Part shown: positions 43,271 through 55,377 of the stretch, piece by piece | Layout of the letters: each line of letters opens with the position of its first letter | Position numbering within the stretch: position 1 is the stretch's first letter | NCBI GenBank assembly: GCA_021234155.1 | Contig: JAJEKV010000042.1 | Span: 915,864 to 979,863, forward strand | DNA from: Isoetes taiwanensis | Lineage: Eukaryota > Streptophyta > Lycopodiopsida > Isoetales > Isoetaceae | Length of the DNA stretch: 64,000 bases | Direction of reading: 5' to 3' | The notes under the pieces: model-generated | Told to the model about the DNA's origin: nothing | Database searches by the model: none | Seen by the model: only the letters and a program-made list of their open reading frames with translations | Program-made: the position numbers and the translations under genes

Positions 43271-43644
43271 AACTTTATGGAAACATACACGTGACTCCAA
43301 AATGTTGAAAGATCGGCTATTCATTTCATTTTCCATTCCTCTCGTGGGTGACCCCTTCCATCTCCTGGCCTACCTAATTTCCTTGGCCCAGAGATCTAAT
43401 GGTATAAACGTAAGCCACATTGGATTTAACTGATGTAGAGGCGATATGTGGATAGGCTAAAATTGCAGAAAGGGGTGCAGGCCTGGTAGGGCTGGAAAAA
43501 AACTGAAATCATGGGTGCATATATGGCTGGTAGATATGCTATTTTTTGTGCTATTCGCATACGCTCGGCATGAAATGGTGATTTTGAATGGTCTTATCAA
43601 TTTTCAATAGTCTTTATCCCATTGTATGTTTTGGCTAGGGCAAA

Positions 43645-44889
43645 ATGGGCGCCAAACGGATGGAGCCGGCAATATGGAGCGCCTTACCCATGTTTTTGCA
43701 GCTCCAAGTCTTATCATGGCTGCCTGTGGAAAGCTTAGGTCGAGCTGCCGTAGTTTGCAAAACATGGAAGTCTGAAATTTATTCTGGACATCTACGTAGT
43801 CGTCTTCCTGCGCAAGATCCATGGTACATTTTCTTCAGATCAGTCCCAGGAGCAGCTCAGGCGGCGGTGCTTATCTCATCCCAGATGCCGAAAAAATGGG
43901 GTGCATTGTCCTTCTCAAATCTCGCTGGCTATGGCGAAGTTTTAGATTCTGACCATGGCCTCGTTTGCCTGGGTACGACGAGAAGCCATGCGAACTGGAA
44001 ACTAGCAGTGGTTAATCCCCTTACTGGTTCGTATAAGCTGTTACCCAAAGCTCCATCTTCCAGGCATTATTTTAGCGCATGTATAGTTGTATTGCATGTA
44101 GACAAGAACCCTAAAAATTCCTCGGACGGATCGTGCAAGAAGATTAGGTATAAAGTAGTTGTGATTTCTTATTGGGAGTGTCCCAAGAGGTACTGTAATT
44201 GCAAGTCTCCGGATTGCAACTGTCCAGACACCAATCTTGTGGCAGATGTGTATGATTCTGATGCAAAAAGCTGGTCCAGGCGCAGTGGAACGGACAGCAA
44301 AGATCGTGATGGGGGTATGATCTGTGAAGGAAATCTCCAAAATTGCACAAAAACAGTGAACAATGGAGTGGTGCATTTTTTCACTGTACAGGGGCACTAT
44401 CGTCCTTATCCTCACAGCTTATATTCCTACAACATCCTGGCAGATACATGGAAAGAGGGTGTTTTTAGAGGAGATTTTTGTGATTATCTTGTTGATGACT
44501 ACTGTGGTTATGTGCGTCGATTTGGAGCAGATAGAGAAGGTGCATTGATTCATATACTGCAATGGCGGCTTGAGGGGAAAAAAAGTCTGAGAATTTATAG
44601 GAAGATTGGAAGCAAAGGGCTAAAGTGGGAGCTTGCAGTTAGAGTACCGAGGGAGCACATAACCAGAAAAGTGAAATTGATTGGATATAGCAGAAAGGGA
44701 GATTCTGTGCTTTTTGCTTCTGAAGACGGGAAGAAGAATACAACCTTTGGAAAGGAAATACTTGTTTGCAACTTCGTGGAAGGCTGGTGGGATTGGGTAA
44801 CAGCCAAGGCAGCTTCATGCCTCTTAACAGCCAGTTTTTTGGATCATCCTGGTATTTTGTATGAACCCTGCTTTGATATCTCTCCATGA
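43645..44889 (+). CDS. F-box protein (F-box/kelch-like), intronless
   Basis: The 414-residue frame is intact. The F-box lies at residues 10-55 (LPMFLQLQVLSWLPVESLGR, VCKTWKSEI), the segment that binds SKP1 in SCF ubiquitin ligases. The C-terminal part has beta-propeller-like repeats: GLVCLG..VVNPLTGSYKLLP, YSYNILADTWKEG, and ILVCNFVEGWWDWV. This is the layout of plant F-box/kelch or F-box associated proteins. An odd Cys-rich insert (CPKRYCNCKSPDCNCPD, from about residue 182) interrupts the propeller region. The ATG at 43645 is the first in frame; M at residue 6 is an alternative. The substrate is unknown. It is probably functional because there is no stop and the codons look normal. Confidence 0.88.
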   Translation: MGAKRMEPAIWSALPMFLQLQVLSWLPVESLGRAAVVCKTWKSEIYSGHLRSRLPAQDPWYIFFRSVPGAAQAAVLISSQMPKKWGALSFSNLAGYGEVLDSDHGLVCLGTTRSHANWKLAVVNPLTGSYKLLPKAPSSRHYFSACIVVLHVDKNPKNSSDGSCKKIRYKVVVISYWECPKRYCNCKSPDCNCPDTNLVADVYDSDAKSWSRRSGTDSKDRDGGMICEGNLQNCTKTVNNGVVHFFTVQGHYRPYPHSLYSYNILADTWKEGVFRGDFCDYLVDDYCGYVRRFGADREGALIHILQWRLEGKKSLRIYRKIGSKGLKWELAVRVPREHITRKVKLIGYSRKGDSVLFASEDGKKNTTFGKEILVCNFVEGWWDWVTAKAASCLLTASFLDHPGILYEPCFDISP

Positions 44890-45533
44890 TGTTTATGCAA
44901 CTTCTAAGGATCGCAGTTTTTTGGGTTTCTTGAAGACTTTGTGTTTGAATGTCTTTGGACAGGATGAAATGTTCTTATTTGCCATTAGGGTTTAGGTTTT
45001 ACATTAGGGGTTAGGTTTTAGGGTTTTGTCTTAGTAATCGGAGGGGATTTTCTTGTGGGCTGCCTCAAATTTGTAGATCTTGTCATTAGATCTACCCTCA
45101 TTGTTTTTCCATCTCCCCTAAAGGTGGACAGTCCTTGAAAAATATTTGAGGTGTAGTGTATGTTAGTGTATACCGAATTACCTATATCAAAATATACTGG
45201 ATATTACATGTGAACTTTTCCCGTCATGCAAAAGTGTCAATCGGAAAATAAAAATTCCAACCAGTAATTCTCGAGCTTAACCCCCATTTTTTCGATCCCT
45301 TGGGTCAGTCTTTTTTGGTTTATTATATTATTCTTACACTTCTAGTAAAAATTTTCTCTTGTGGGTGATTTTGGTACAATTGCCTCTTAGCCCCTCCAAG
45401 AACACATGAGGATGAACGTTGTTTGCAGAGATTTGGTTTTTTTTGTAGAATCTATTGATATACACAATAATGGACCAATAATGAACAAAATGGAGTATAC
45501 ACAATATTGAAGTAGGTAGAACATAAATTAGAG
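44890..45533 (+). other. 3' flank of the F-box gene
   Basis: Contains a TTTAGG-rich tract at 44986-45032 (TAGGGTTTAGGTTTT and variants), resembling telomere repeats. No gene is seen. Confidence 0.5.
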
Positions 45534-45602
45534 ATTTAGCATCTCTCTATTTAGGCGTGTCATCCTTGTACAGGGGCCATGCTAATCTTCTTTGTATCTT
45601 CT
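45534..45602 (-). pseudogene. U6 snRNA relic (3' two thirds)
   Basis: The minus strand reads AAGATTAGCATGGCCCCTG then ACAAGGATGACACGC, the most conserved core of U6 snRNA. The ACAGAGA box is changed to ACAAAGA, the 3' stem region is diverged (AGAGAGATGC), the 5' stem-loop and the terminal T run are missing. No upstream TATA or USE promoter is evident at the matching position. It is therefore a truncated retro-pseudogene rather than a working spliceosomal RNA gene. Confidence 0.85.
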
Positions 45603-48600
45603 TGTAACGGTTGACTTCCCTAATTGTAGGGAGATAATCCACATCGTTTTGCACATACAAAACACAAAGCTTGAAATTCGTGAGCGGCCATCTAAAGACT
45701 CCTTCGTACTAGAGGAATTCTCATTTCTTGGATGGCTCTATTCGAAAAGTTTGAACAATTAACAAAAGAAAAAAAAGTTTGAACAATTGACTTGAGACCA
45801 AGCTATGGCAGCATAGAAGAGCAAGACGCATTGTGATTTACTCATGCTTACACTTGGAATTTGAGCACAAATACACAAGCATAGTTCATTTGAAGAGAAT
45901 ACATCTTTGCACATTATGAAGTGGAGACTTGAAGATCAAGGTGAAGACATTCATGAAAGATCACACAAGCATGTTAGGGAAGGTGATTCAAGCAAGACAA
46001 CTTTGAAGATTTGAAGACCCCTTGAAGTGTTCTTGGTATGTGATGTTTCCATTTGAGTTCTTGGCATAACTATCTCCCATGATTCCCATCTTAAGCCTTC
46101 CATATCCTTTTCCATAAAAACATACCCATATGACCTCAAATTCCATGCCTAGCTTTCACATCCTAAAGCAAGTTGGCTTAGGAGATTTTTTCTAGTCAAA
46201 ACTTCTCTTTCATATGACATGCATACCTCACACACTTGATTTGGCCATACCCATGTTCTAGGGTCAAATTCTATCTCTAGAAGTCAAATGGTGAGAGAAA
46301 GTACAAAATTCCTAAGGGAAGCAACAAAAGTCAAAGAATTGCCTAAAGAATGCATTTTATATTCATTAGCATTAAATTGACCCATCATCACTTGAAAATG
46401 GCCAAGTCATCATATCACACCATACACATGTCATCCCCATTGGAAATTTCTTTTCTTTCAAAAACTCTTCAAAAGAAGGTGTTTAAGATCATAAAGGTGA
46501 TATGTTATCTTGCCACATCATCACCATCACACCCACATCATCACACGCGTGTCACTCTCATCACCTCCACCTCATCACATGTTTTGACTAGAAAAAATAT
46601 ACCTTGCCAAGTTGTTTGACACCTCATCAGCCCTTTTGCCATGTCAGCATCATCTTGCCAACTCATCTTGCTTGCTTGCCACCTCACTATTTCCATACTC
46701 TCCTTGAGCAAAAAAATAAAAAATCTAGTTTTGCAAAAAAGATTCCACCATCATGGAGAGCATAAAAAAAGATTCTTTTTGCAAAAAAGAATTTTCAAAA
46801 AAGTGTCCATATAGACCTACAAATTAGGTGTCTTGGCAAATGTGCCAAGCTACAAGGTTTGCAAAAAAAATTTCATATCTACCCCCTTCCCCGACCTAGA
46901 TTTCCCCGTCCAATCACCCCCCACCACGTGGTACACCCGGGCGTGTGGGGCGGTGGAGGTACCGAGTCCCACGTAGGGATAACACGTCATAATTAATAAT
47001 ATTGCATGTGTTATTCCTTATATACCTTGGTCATACTTTTTGAAACTTGCATGTGGGATATATCGTGTTTATTTTTCAAGAACCCTAATCCCTTGCTACG
47101 CCAAGATCCAGTAAAATCCACCTGAATCAACTGCTTAATCATGATCTAAACACTTCGGATTTGCCCACATTGAACCAATAACTCATTAACTGAACAAAAG
47201 GACAAAGATCCGGCCTGGATTTGCCAAGAATAGGCCGGAACAGAGGATTTGAAAAGGGGGAAACACTGGTCAGATTTTTTCGAGGGCTTTGAGGCAGAAG
47301 ACTGATCGAGGTCCTTTGAAGAAAGACCGGATTTGATGGTTTATGCTTGAATTTGCCTTCCACATGCCATATTATGCACGAATTATTGATATTTTATGTG
47401 AATTACCTGATTGGATACTTGATTTGATCCTGTGCCCAAGACATCGAGCTTGGGATTATCTTTGTTTGCTGTGTGATTCTTAAGTGAATGAAAATCCGAC
47501 CCTTGGGAAAACATTTGTGAATGACACTGTGTGTTTGCATCTTAAAAAATCTAACAGTGATTCTTTGCATTTAGGCACAAGAGGCATTGTAGAAATAGTT
47601 GCATATAAGCATACACAGAATAGGTGAATGATGACTAAAATGCTTATCCCTTAGATTGAGATCTCTGCTTGCACAACTTAATTCTGCTCATACTAGACCT
47701 TAATTGCATTTTCATAGGGTAACCTGCATCTGCAGAGCATAGATAGCATTGGAATTTAGTCCAAAGACAAAAAGGGAACTCCCAAGCATCAACTAGCCCA
47801 CGTTTTTGCCTACTGTTCATAGTCTGTAATAGTCTGTCAGACCTAAACACAAATTTCCAGGATAATTTGCATATTTCTTTGCAAAAAGATCACTTGACCA
47901 TTGTGTACAGACATATTGAGAAAGGATCCAAGCATCCAATCACAAAAAAGAGCTGCCTTTTTTGGAGTTACAGAAATCTACTCTCTGCTAGGGATATTGA
48001 CCAAATTTTGACCCGGTCAGGAGTACATTTTTGAGGGGTTTTTACTGATTGAAATCTGTCTGACTTTTTGCACAACGTTCCTTGGGATCTTGAGTAGCTT
48101 TGACATCAAAAATCATAGGCAGATCCTTGCTTGTTTGCATTTGGCATCATTTCTTGCAAGGTAGACTTTTTTCTCTTTAGGGAAAGTCATTGAGAATTGT
48201 TATTTGAGCTTTCTAATTGGAATTTCTTCACACAGAGTGGTTGCCTTAAGCAACTTGAAGGTTCTAAACCACTGAGGTTGAAGATTTTGCCAGGAACACC
48301 TTCAACAACTCCATCATAGCTTGCTTTTAAAACGGCAATCCAACCCATGTGAAGGCCTTGACTATGGAACACTAGTTTCAGGTTCTTTGGCTTTGAAAAT
48401 ATTTTATCTCAATATTTATTGGCAATCTATTTTGCATTTCAATATCTATTGGGAAGGATAAATTGCTTAATTAGCCATTGTTATTGCTGCAGGTCCAGCT
48501 GAGCTTGATCATTTATAAGTCGACTATCAATTGTAGTAAATCATACTCAATTATAGGAGATAGGCATTTTCTTTTGCGTGGATATCCCACTGCAACTTGC

Positions 48601-48784
48601 AAGTTCAATCTATGGAGTTTGCGATAAGATTGTCAATATAGTGAGTTTGTTGCCTGTAAAATGCATCAAAGAGGTAAAAAATACAAAGAATAATGAGAAT
48701 ATCTCATGTGCATAGGAAAAATGTATTAAATATAGATTTTAGTCTCTTATTAAAGATTCTACTTTGTAGCTTTGTTGTTCCTTA
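45603..48784. other. long AT-rich intergenic stretch
   Basis: No gene is supported. Notable only are a CATCACC-rich patch at 46505-46580, a small inverted repeat around GATTCTTTTTGCAAAAAAGAA (near 46770), and a GC-rich block at 46880-46985 followed by TTATATACC, which is promoter-like but leads to no ORF. Confidence 0.4.
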
Positions 48785-48969
48785 TTAAAAAGTGCAATTC
48801 ATTATTTGCTTTTGCTTTACATTTTGCTACTATTTACCATTGAGTCTTATCTTCTAATCTTCTAATTCTTTTGTGCAGACCCTAGAACAAAAGAAAGTTA
48901 GGCAAGGGACATAGATAGCTACTATAACAAGTAGGCCAATTTCAAATATATCATTTCAATCTTTTATTG
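48785..48969. repeat. repeat copy, inverted relative to 34907-35088
   Basis: About 185 bp matching the 34.9-kb copy in the opposite orientation. It ends at the base where LINE coding sequence starts, so it borders the insertion. Confidence 0.88.
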
Positions 48970-50715
48970 CACAGCAATCAATATGCAGATGACACGTTCC
49001 TCTTCCTAGTCGCTAATGCCAAGAATTCTGCAGCTGCCAAATTGCTCTTAGGCACTTTTTCACTGGTTTCCGGTGTCCTTGTGGGGTGGCAAAAGTGTAC
49101 AACTTTATGGACATTGGATACTCTAACTCCGACGTATTTTTATAATTATCCATGGAAATTACTTGCGCATGGATAGGCCATCAAGTTGTTGGGGATTCCA
49201 GTTAGCATCCATATTACTATGAGAGCTGCATGGAAGAAAATCATTAAGGGTTTGAAGAAGCACTTGTTCTGGTGGTCCACCGCAAAGTTGTCTCTTGTGG
49301 GTTGCATTATTATGGCCAAGTCAGTCCTTCATAGTACCCATGTTTATATGGCATTCTTACTGCTAGCCCACAGATCAAAGTACGTGAACTCATTGCAATA
49401 GTTCAGAACTTTATATGGGCAGGTACTAAGGAAGGTGCTGTGATTAAGGTGGTTTGATCGAAGTGCATCCTTCCAAAATGGGCAGGTGGTCTGAGTATGA
49501 TGGACTACTTACTGCAGAGCAAACTCCTTATTTCAAAGTTCATTTGGAGACTCCTGAATGGTGAAGATGACTCTCCTGGTTTACGCCTTCTTAGGCACTT
49601 TATCCCTCTAGGCAAGAAGGCTGTCAAACCAGTCCTACCTTGGGCATTATTTCAGACTCTGCAACCTTTTTCAAGTGTTTCTCCATTCTTGCATGGCTTG
49701 TTGACAGCATGGGAGGCAGTCCAACATCTTTTCTGGGCATGCTCCTCTATCCACACCCTATTGGAGACTCCATGGCGGTGGCCACCACTGCCTCCAGACT
49801 TCTCAACACCTCCACTGGCATCATCAGTTCACCCCCTTACACAGAGATGATAGGTTCTTGCAGGTGTTATCTCTATTCAAGCATGGTATGAAGCAGGTCG
49901 CCTACTGTTTTGGCCTGAATTTCAGGCAAAGTTCCTGCTCTCTTGTTGGGATGTGTCTCTATGGGAGAAGGCTGCAGAAAATTTTCCTCTTATAGTGCAA
50001 GTTGGTATTGCTGAAAGGGTGCCATGGGACTGTCATGAAAATATTCACAAAGACAAGCACTTTGTCAGATCAGTATATCACCTTCTTTTAGCACCACAGC
50101 CCCTCCAGTTGCCAGATGGGTGTCACTTACAGGTTCCACGGCCCACTTTGTGTCGTACATGGCGATGGCTTTGGGATAAGTTGCTCCACCCTAAAGTCTC
50201 TGTACTCTTGGGCACTGTCTCTTTGATTGTTCAGAGGTTCAACCAGCATGGTCCTGGCTACAAGGTTTGTTTAACGGTACATTGGACTGTCGATGCATCC
50301 TCTTGGCGTCCTATCCCAAGGCATGGCCCCCAGATAAACAGAGAGCATTCCATCTTGGTTTTGGTTGGCTCCTGCGGTCGATATGGAAGCGTCGCAGACA
50401 CCACATCTTTCAGAGCATTTATTCATCTGCACGTGGTATTCTTAAGGCGGCCCAAGAAAAAGATACTAACAGCCTACGAGTGTTCCTCCCTTGAATCAGA
50501 AATGATGGAACGCATCTGGATTTAGTATTTTCGAAATGATTCTTATCATTAGTCTCCTATTCTAGAGTAAGTACATTGTGCTCCAGGCTCGTGCTCCTAT
50601 AGCATCTTTTTGTGCTCACACAGTTAGATGAGACATGTAAATTTTGTACTTTTTATCTGATTAATAAACTTTTTGACTTTTGTCCTTCAAAAAAAGGAAA
50701 AAGAAAAAGGAAATG
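48967..50715 (+). pseudogene. 5'-truncated LINE: RT catalytic motif to 3' end
   Basis: It starts directly at the RT active site (NQYADDTFLF), then SGVLVGWQKC, LGIPVSI and KGLKKHLFWWSTAKLSLVGC, the region after the palm in plant L1-type LINEs. A stop-broken C-terminal region follows, with SKFIWRLLNGEDDS, WRWLWDKLLHPKVS (shifted frame) and WLLRSIWKRRRHHIFQ at the end. The 3' end has TTAATAAACTTTT and an A-rich tail at 50688-50713. The upstream endonuclease and RT N-terminus are missing, as in a typical 5'-truncated insertion. Confidence 0.8.
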
Positions 50716-52870
50716 TTTGTGGTTGTTGATACAAAAATATGAAAATCCATAACGAATAGTGCTAATGTGTACAATCACGTGGACAGTCTAGAATTGCAGA
50801 AATTCTTGTAGAGGGGGTTAGGCAAGCCTGCTAATTAAAAAAAAAATCTACAACCTTAGCCTTCCTTTCAAAACATATTTGAGAATATATCTAATCGACT
50901 CAACATTGCAAGGGTTTCCCCCGTCGGGCAATCCAAAAAACAAACATAGATTTTCTGCCTCTAGTAGTCCTTGTTTTATTGTCGTCCACCTGCCTGGTGG
51001 GAAACCGACAGGTGGCTAACTCATGATGGGGCTACCAAGGGTCGAAATTAGGGAGGTTCCTCCCCAGAATTTCGGTTAAAATTAAAAATATCTGATTTGA
51101 TAAAATAGATGTGGGCAAATTTTTGATTAAAATTTTGAAAAAATAGTGTAAAATCCAACAAATTAAAGTCTCATAAATCCAGTAAATATAAATAAGGGAA
51201 AAACTACCTTTATATTTTGACGAATTTCACCAAATGCCCTTAACTTTTCATAATTTCACCAAATGCCCCTGGTCAACGTATAATGTATTTTATATTTTTG
51301 AAAATTATTCAAATACCCTTACGATTTAAGTTAATTCCTCAAATGCCCTTATGTTTCTTTTAAATTCCCAAAATGCCCTTGAAACCAATAACGTGTGCTC
51401 TTTTTTTTTTTTTTTTGATGGCAAGGTTGTTTTTTGTATTCATTTAGTTTAAATACATATCAGAAGATGCACATATAGAGGCACCAATTGTCTCAAACTC
51501 CTTATAAAATGGAGCGAAAAAAAACATACACGGATTACAAACAGTAAAAGTAGCAGACCGAAAGGTAGAAAGGGAAGCCACATGTACTTCCATCGAAAAC
51601 CAAAGTACTCATCTAGGATATCTTGCATTGTCAAATTCTTCACAACTATACTCCCAAAGATATTGAGTCTTATCAAGTTTTGCAGTACTGTAGCTTGTGA
51701 AATCCAAGAGCATCAGAACCCGAGCCTCCCTTTTCTGTTGCCATTTATGGTACAGGGAGACAAAGAAAGGTTTTAGATTATTGTACCTCCAAATTTCAGG
51801 TCTATCCAATAGCTTTTTGATGGCACAGGAGTGAATCATCTCCTGTTTAAGGAGGATAAGATGGTCTGACATGCCCATATCTGAGAACCGAGATAAAGGC
51901 TCCTCATCTAAGTTATCCTCCCATCGAGAAGGGGCTCCCATTCTATCAAGTATCTTCTACTGATCTGTGAAGCACACCATGGACATCAGTTAGAGTCCAA
52001 ACACAAAAGTTCTCTTTTTTCAAATTTTAAAAGTTATAAATTTACAAAGTACCCTTAAGTTTTACGCAAATTATTCAAATGCCCTTGAACAACATCGTAT
52101 TATTGTTGAAGGCAACGTCGTACCTAGAACAATAGGAACAATAATAGGGTGCATGATCTTCCTATAGGTTGCAGTAGGAAGTGAGTAAAAAGGCTTGGTG
52201 AGCCCCTAGAATCGAGAGAGCTTGTGTGATGAGAATCGTGAGAGACCAATCCTTCAAAAAATCTTGAGAAAATAGAATCGGTGCAAAATCATGAGAGCCT
52301 GTGAGTAAAAATCGATGGAGCAAGCTAAAATTAATGGAGCAAAATGAGTTTCAACAATTAGAAGCAAATTCAGTGGACCCTCCTGTGCCTTCCTTTTTCT
52401 TTGAGGAACTGTGCACAAAAGTAGGCATTAATCTAAAAACGGCACCAAAAAATATCCGTAAAAAAGGGATATTGCGTTGAATACAAAAAACTGAAGGGCA
52501 TTTTGTGAAACTTGACATGTTACAGAAGGATATACGTTGACCAAAAGCCTCAATCTTCTCCACTTTCCATCTCTTAATCAGATGCTCAAGGATGCCTGCA
52601 TATTTTTTGTGCAACAAGGGAAAAATTCTCAAAGAGATTCTCATCCTGGCCATCGTATATGAGATGTGCAGGCATGAAGATTTTTTTGCGCATCATGTCT
52701 TCAAAGGACAGCATGGTTCCCTCTAGATCAACCTCAAAAAGCTTCTCAATGATGGTGCAATATGCATTTTCATGGCGCTTCTCAGCGATAGCCACAAGTT
52801 AGCAAATGGTAGCAGTAAAATTTTAAAAGTCAGAGGTATCTAGTGATTCATCAAAACATAAGGACATTTT
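50716..52870. other. intergenic sequence with minus-strand ORF fragments
   Basis: Minus-strand ORFs at 51941-51609 (EIWRYNNLKPFFVSLYHKWQ), 51676-51449 (DEYFGFRWKYMWLPFLPFGL, a hydrophobic end vaguely like an ABCG transporter C-terminus), and 52795-52586 ([18 protein letters not shown]) are not assignable. A motif CAAATGCCCTT recurs five or more times at 51228-51385 and once near 52075. Confidence 0.3.
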
Positions 52871-52871
52871 G

Positions 52872-52990
52872 TATAGGGGAATGGAGGTTGGAAACTCCGT
52901 TACCAGTTTTCAGGTGGGATCCTGCGACCGGCTTTAGTGGGGAGTGGGTCACCCGGAAATGGGAATGGAGGACCAACCTCCATTCCCCTA
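52872..52990. repeat. 119-bp inverted-repeat element
   Basis: TATAGGGGAATGGAGGTTGG at the left pairs with CCAACCTCCATTCCCCTA at the right around a GC-rich centre. No target duplication is certain. Confidence 0.75.
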
Positions 52991-53548
52991 CAATATAGAA
53001 GTTCGGGCGGCTTTTTTCAATATCAGAAAGTCCTTTTGAATTTGTTTGAGATCCTTCAAACAGAGATTCAGTCTTTTTAAGACAGAGATTCTTTTCGAGT
53101 TTGTTTCAGATGAACAAGAGTTTGATTCAAATTCGGCAATAGCTCTAGAGTCGGCACAGCTTCAGATCCAACGAAGAGCTTAAGATCCTGAACAAGAAAT
53201 AGTCTTCAACTAAGCTTAGAAGATTCTGAGCTTTAGATGCAAAGGTAAAGCTGCGAAGATAGAAGATGTTGTTTCAGCTAGAGGCTTCCCGTTTATCAAA
53301 GATTGAAGATGCGATTTGCTCTGGCCACAGGCTTTTAGTTCTGGCAAGAGGGGAATTACAGCAATCGGCGGCATGCTTTGGCCCTAACTTAACCCTAATA
53401 TTTAACCTAACTCTAATGTTTCGACCGGCTGACGACCTGTTAAGCGGAATGGGCGTGCCTATTTCCATTCCACGTTGTAGGCAATAGACATGTGGCGGAA
53501 CCAAAATGAGCCGCAGGAAAAAAACTCGATCGAACTTCTATATTGTAG
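52988..53548. mobile_element. 561-bp element with 18-bp perfect terminal inverted repeats
   Basis: CTACAATATAGAAGTTCG at the left recurs inverted at the right end, and similarity continues inward (GCGGCTTTTTT against GAGTTTTTTTCC). There is no coding capacity. It overlaps the preceding inverted repeat by three bases, so the two may share a boundary. It could be a MITE or a solo foldback unit. Confidence 0.65.
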
Positions 53549-55132
53549 TTTTTCCCTATAAATAAAGGACAGCATTTTTGCTAGTTAGTGTAAAATCTAT
53601 ATTTAAGGCCTGGGGGCCACCTGCCAGCTTTCCACAGGAACCCACTCTAGGTGGACGGTTAGCAGGAATATAACATCTTTAAACTTATAAATGATGTCCA
53701 AGTAATCAAACTTAATTCTATCCTATATTATAAAGTTTTACTGTAAGTGTTGGACCCAGCCCTAAATCCTAAGGCTGAGATTTGATCATTTCATTTAATG
53801 GTTGAGATTTGATGTGGTTCAGTGGCTATCTTGATTAGGGTTTCTTCTTTATGGATTAACTGTAGCGGACTCAAGAACTTCACGAACCACATCTGGAGGA
53901 ATCAGTTGGAGATGGAGCTTGATCTAGACGATGCAGATGCAGATGAGGATGCAGACGTAGATGCTGCTGGAGATGCGGCTTGCTTCTTACAGTTCATTCG
54001 GGCTGTTGGAAGATGATTTTGGGGCTTCCGGTTCCGTTTGTGTTGCTACCCTAGATCGGTATGGCAGAGGTGAAGGCGGTGGCTATGGCCACCACTTCTT
54101 ATGGCAAAAATGGGCAGTCGTTTTGTAGTCTTCAAAGGGGCCGTCCTCTTCAACAGCGATGTGAGCTCCTTCATTAATGTATTTGTTCTTTTCCGGGCTT
54201 GGATCGCTTGCTCCACAGTCCAAACATCAAATTCCTCAGCAATGGTAAATGGTGAGCTATATGAGACGCATAGTTTGTTGTGTACTTAAGGTAATTCTGG
54301 CATATGGTTATGGTGGAACAGATGGTCATGGTGCTAAGTTTCTAGGCTAGACATCTGACAACAGACAGGCAATGGTAAGCAAGCTCAAGGACCATTCATA
54401 CAATATGTGAAAGTCGCATGCATTTTAGATGGCAATCATACTACGAAAGCAGATCGTTTACCAATTCGGGAGACAACTTGGTAAGTGTGCATTGTTTCAA
54501 ATTTCTATATCTTTTCCTCCTTTAGATGCTTCAGACATAGGGTTTATGCTTATATCTTGGTAATGCGGATCATCTGACATCATATAGTCAGCTTTGTCAA
54601 ATGGCAAATGGAAAACACCAAGATATATTTCTGAGAATTTTGTAGCAGAATGAGACGTTTTGCACATGCCCTTATGACTGGGATGAATGGGGTACTCTGT
54701 GAAATGCATGGATAATGTAGAGCAACAAAGCCAACTTCTCAAATTTGACTGTCTTAACTTAAAAATATAGCCTGGTGATGAGTTCTATTGTATCTTGAGA
54801 GCTGAAATAAGTGTTGGTTGCTATGCCAGTCTAAAACTGTTGAAGCTGTTTGCTGTAGAAGATGTTAAACTTTGGAAAACTATCGGTAAATTTGTGTATG
54901 GGATTCAAATTTTAAAAGCTCAATAATTTATAGTCCTTTGCATTTCTCTGTAAAAGAGGGCAGCAAAAATAGAAAATGCTATGGTGGTCTGATTTATGGT
55001 GGTCTAATTCTACGAATGTTTCCTCTTCTGTTTCAACTTCCAGCTATTTGATTATTCATGGTTCCTCTACTGTTAAAGTGGGGCTCTAATTAAAATTGCA
55101 TCTATAGATCATAGTAAGTTATAGCATGAAAA
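53549..55132. other. intergenic sequence
   Basis: The plus-strand ORF 53822-54016 has an Asp/Ala run (DADADEDADVDAAGDAA) from a GATGCA-type repeat. It is not considered a gene. Nothing else is recognised. Confidence 0.4.
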
Positions 55133-55377
55133 TATTACACCAGATAGTTATATAAAGTCATGATCAAATTACCAAAGAGATGATTACACCAGATAGTTAT
55201 ATAAAGTCATGATCAAATTACCAAAGAGATGATTACACCAGATAGTTATATAAAGTCATGATCAAATTACCAAAGAGATGATTACACCAGATAGTTATAT
55301 AAAGTCATGATCAAATTACCAAAGAGATGATTACATCAGATAGTTATATAAAGTCATGATCAAATTATCAAAGAGTT
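55133..55377 (+). repeat. five-copy 49-bp tandem repeat
   Basis: The unit starts GATTACACCAGATAGTTATA and ends ATCAAATTACCAAAGAGAT. Copies begin near 55133, 55182, 55231, 55280 and 55329. The first four are virtually identical and the last has three changes, so the array expanded recently. Confidence 0.97.

Noticed and set aside
51449-51676. ABCG transporter C-terminus on the minus strand
   Set aside because: Only one short hydrophobic stretch (DEYFGFRWKYMW) is similar, and no nucleotide-binding or other membrane segments are nearby.
53822-54016. Acidic Asp/Ala ORF as a gene
   Set aside because: It comes from a GATGCA-like repeat, with no splice or family support.
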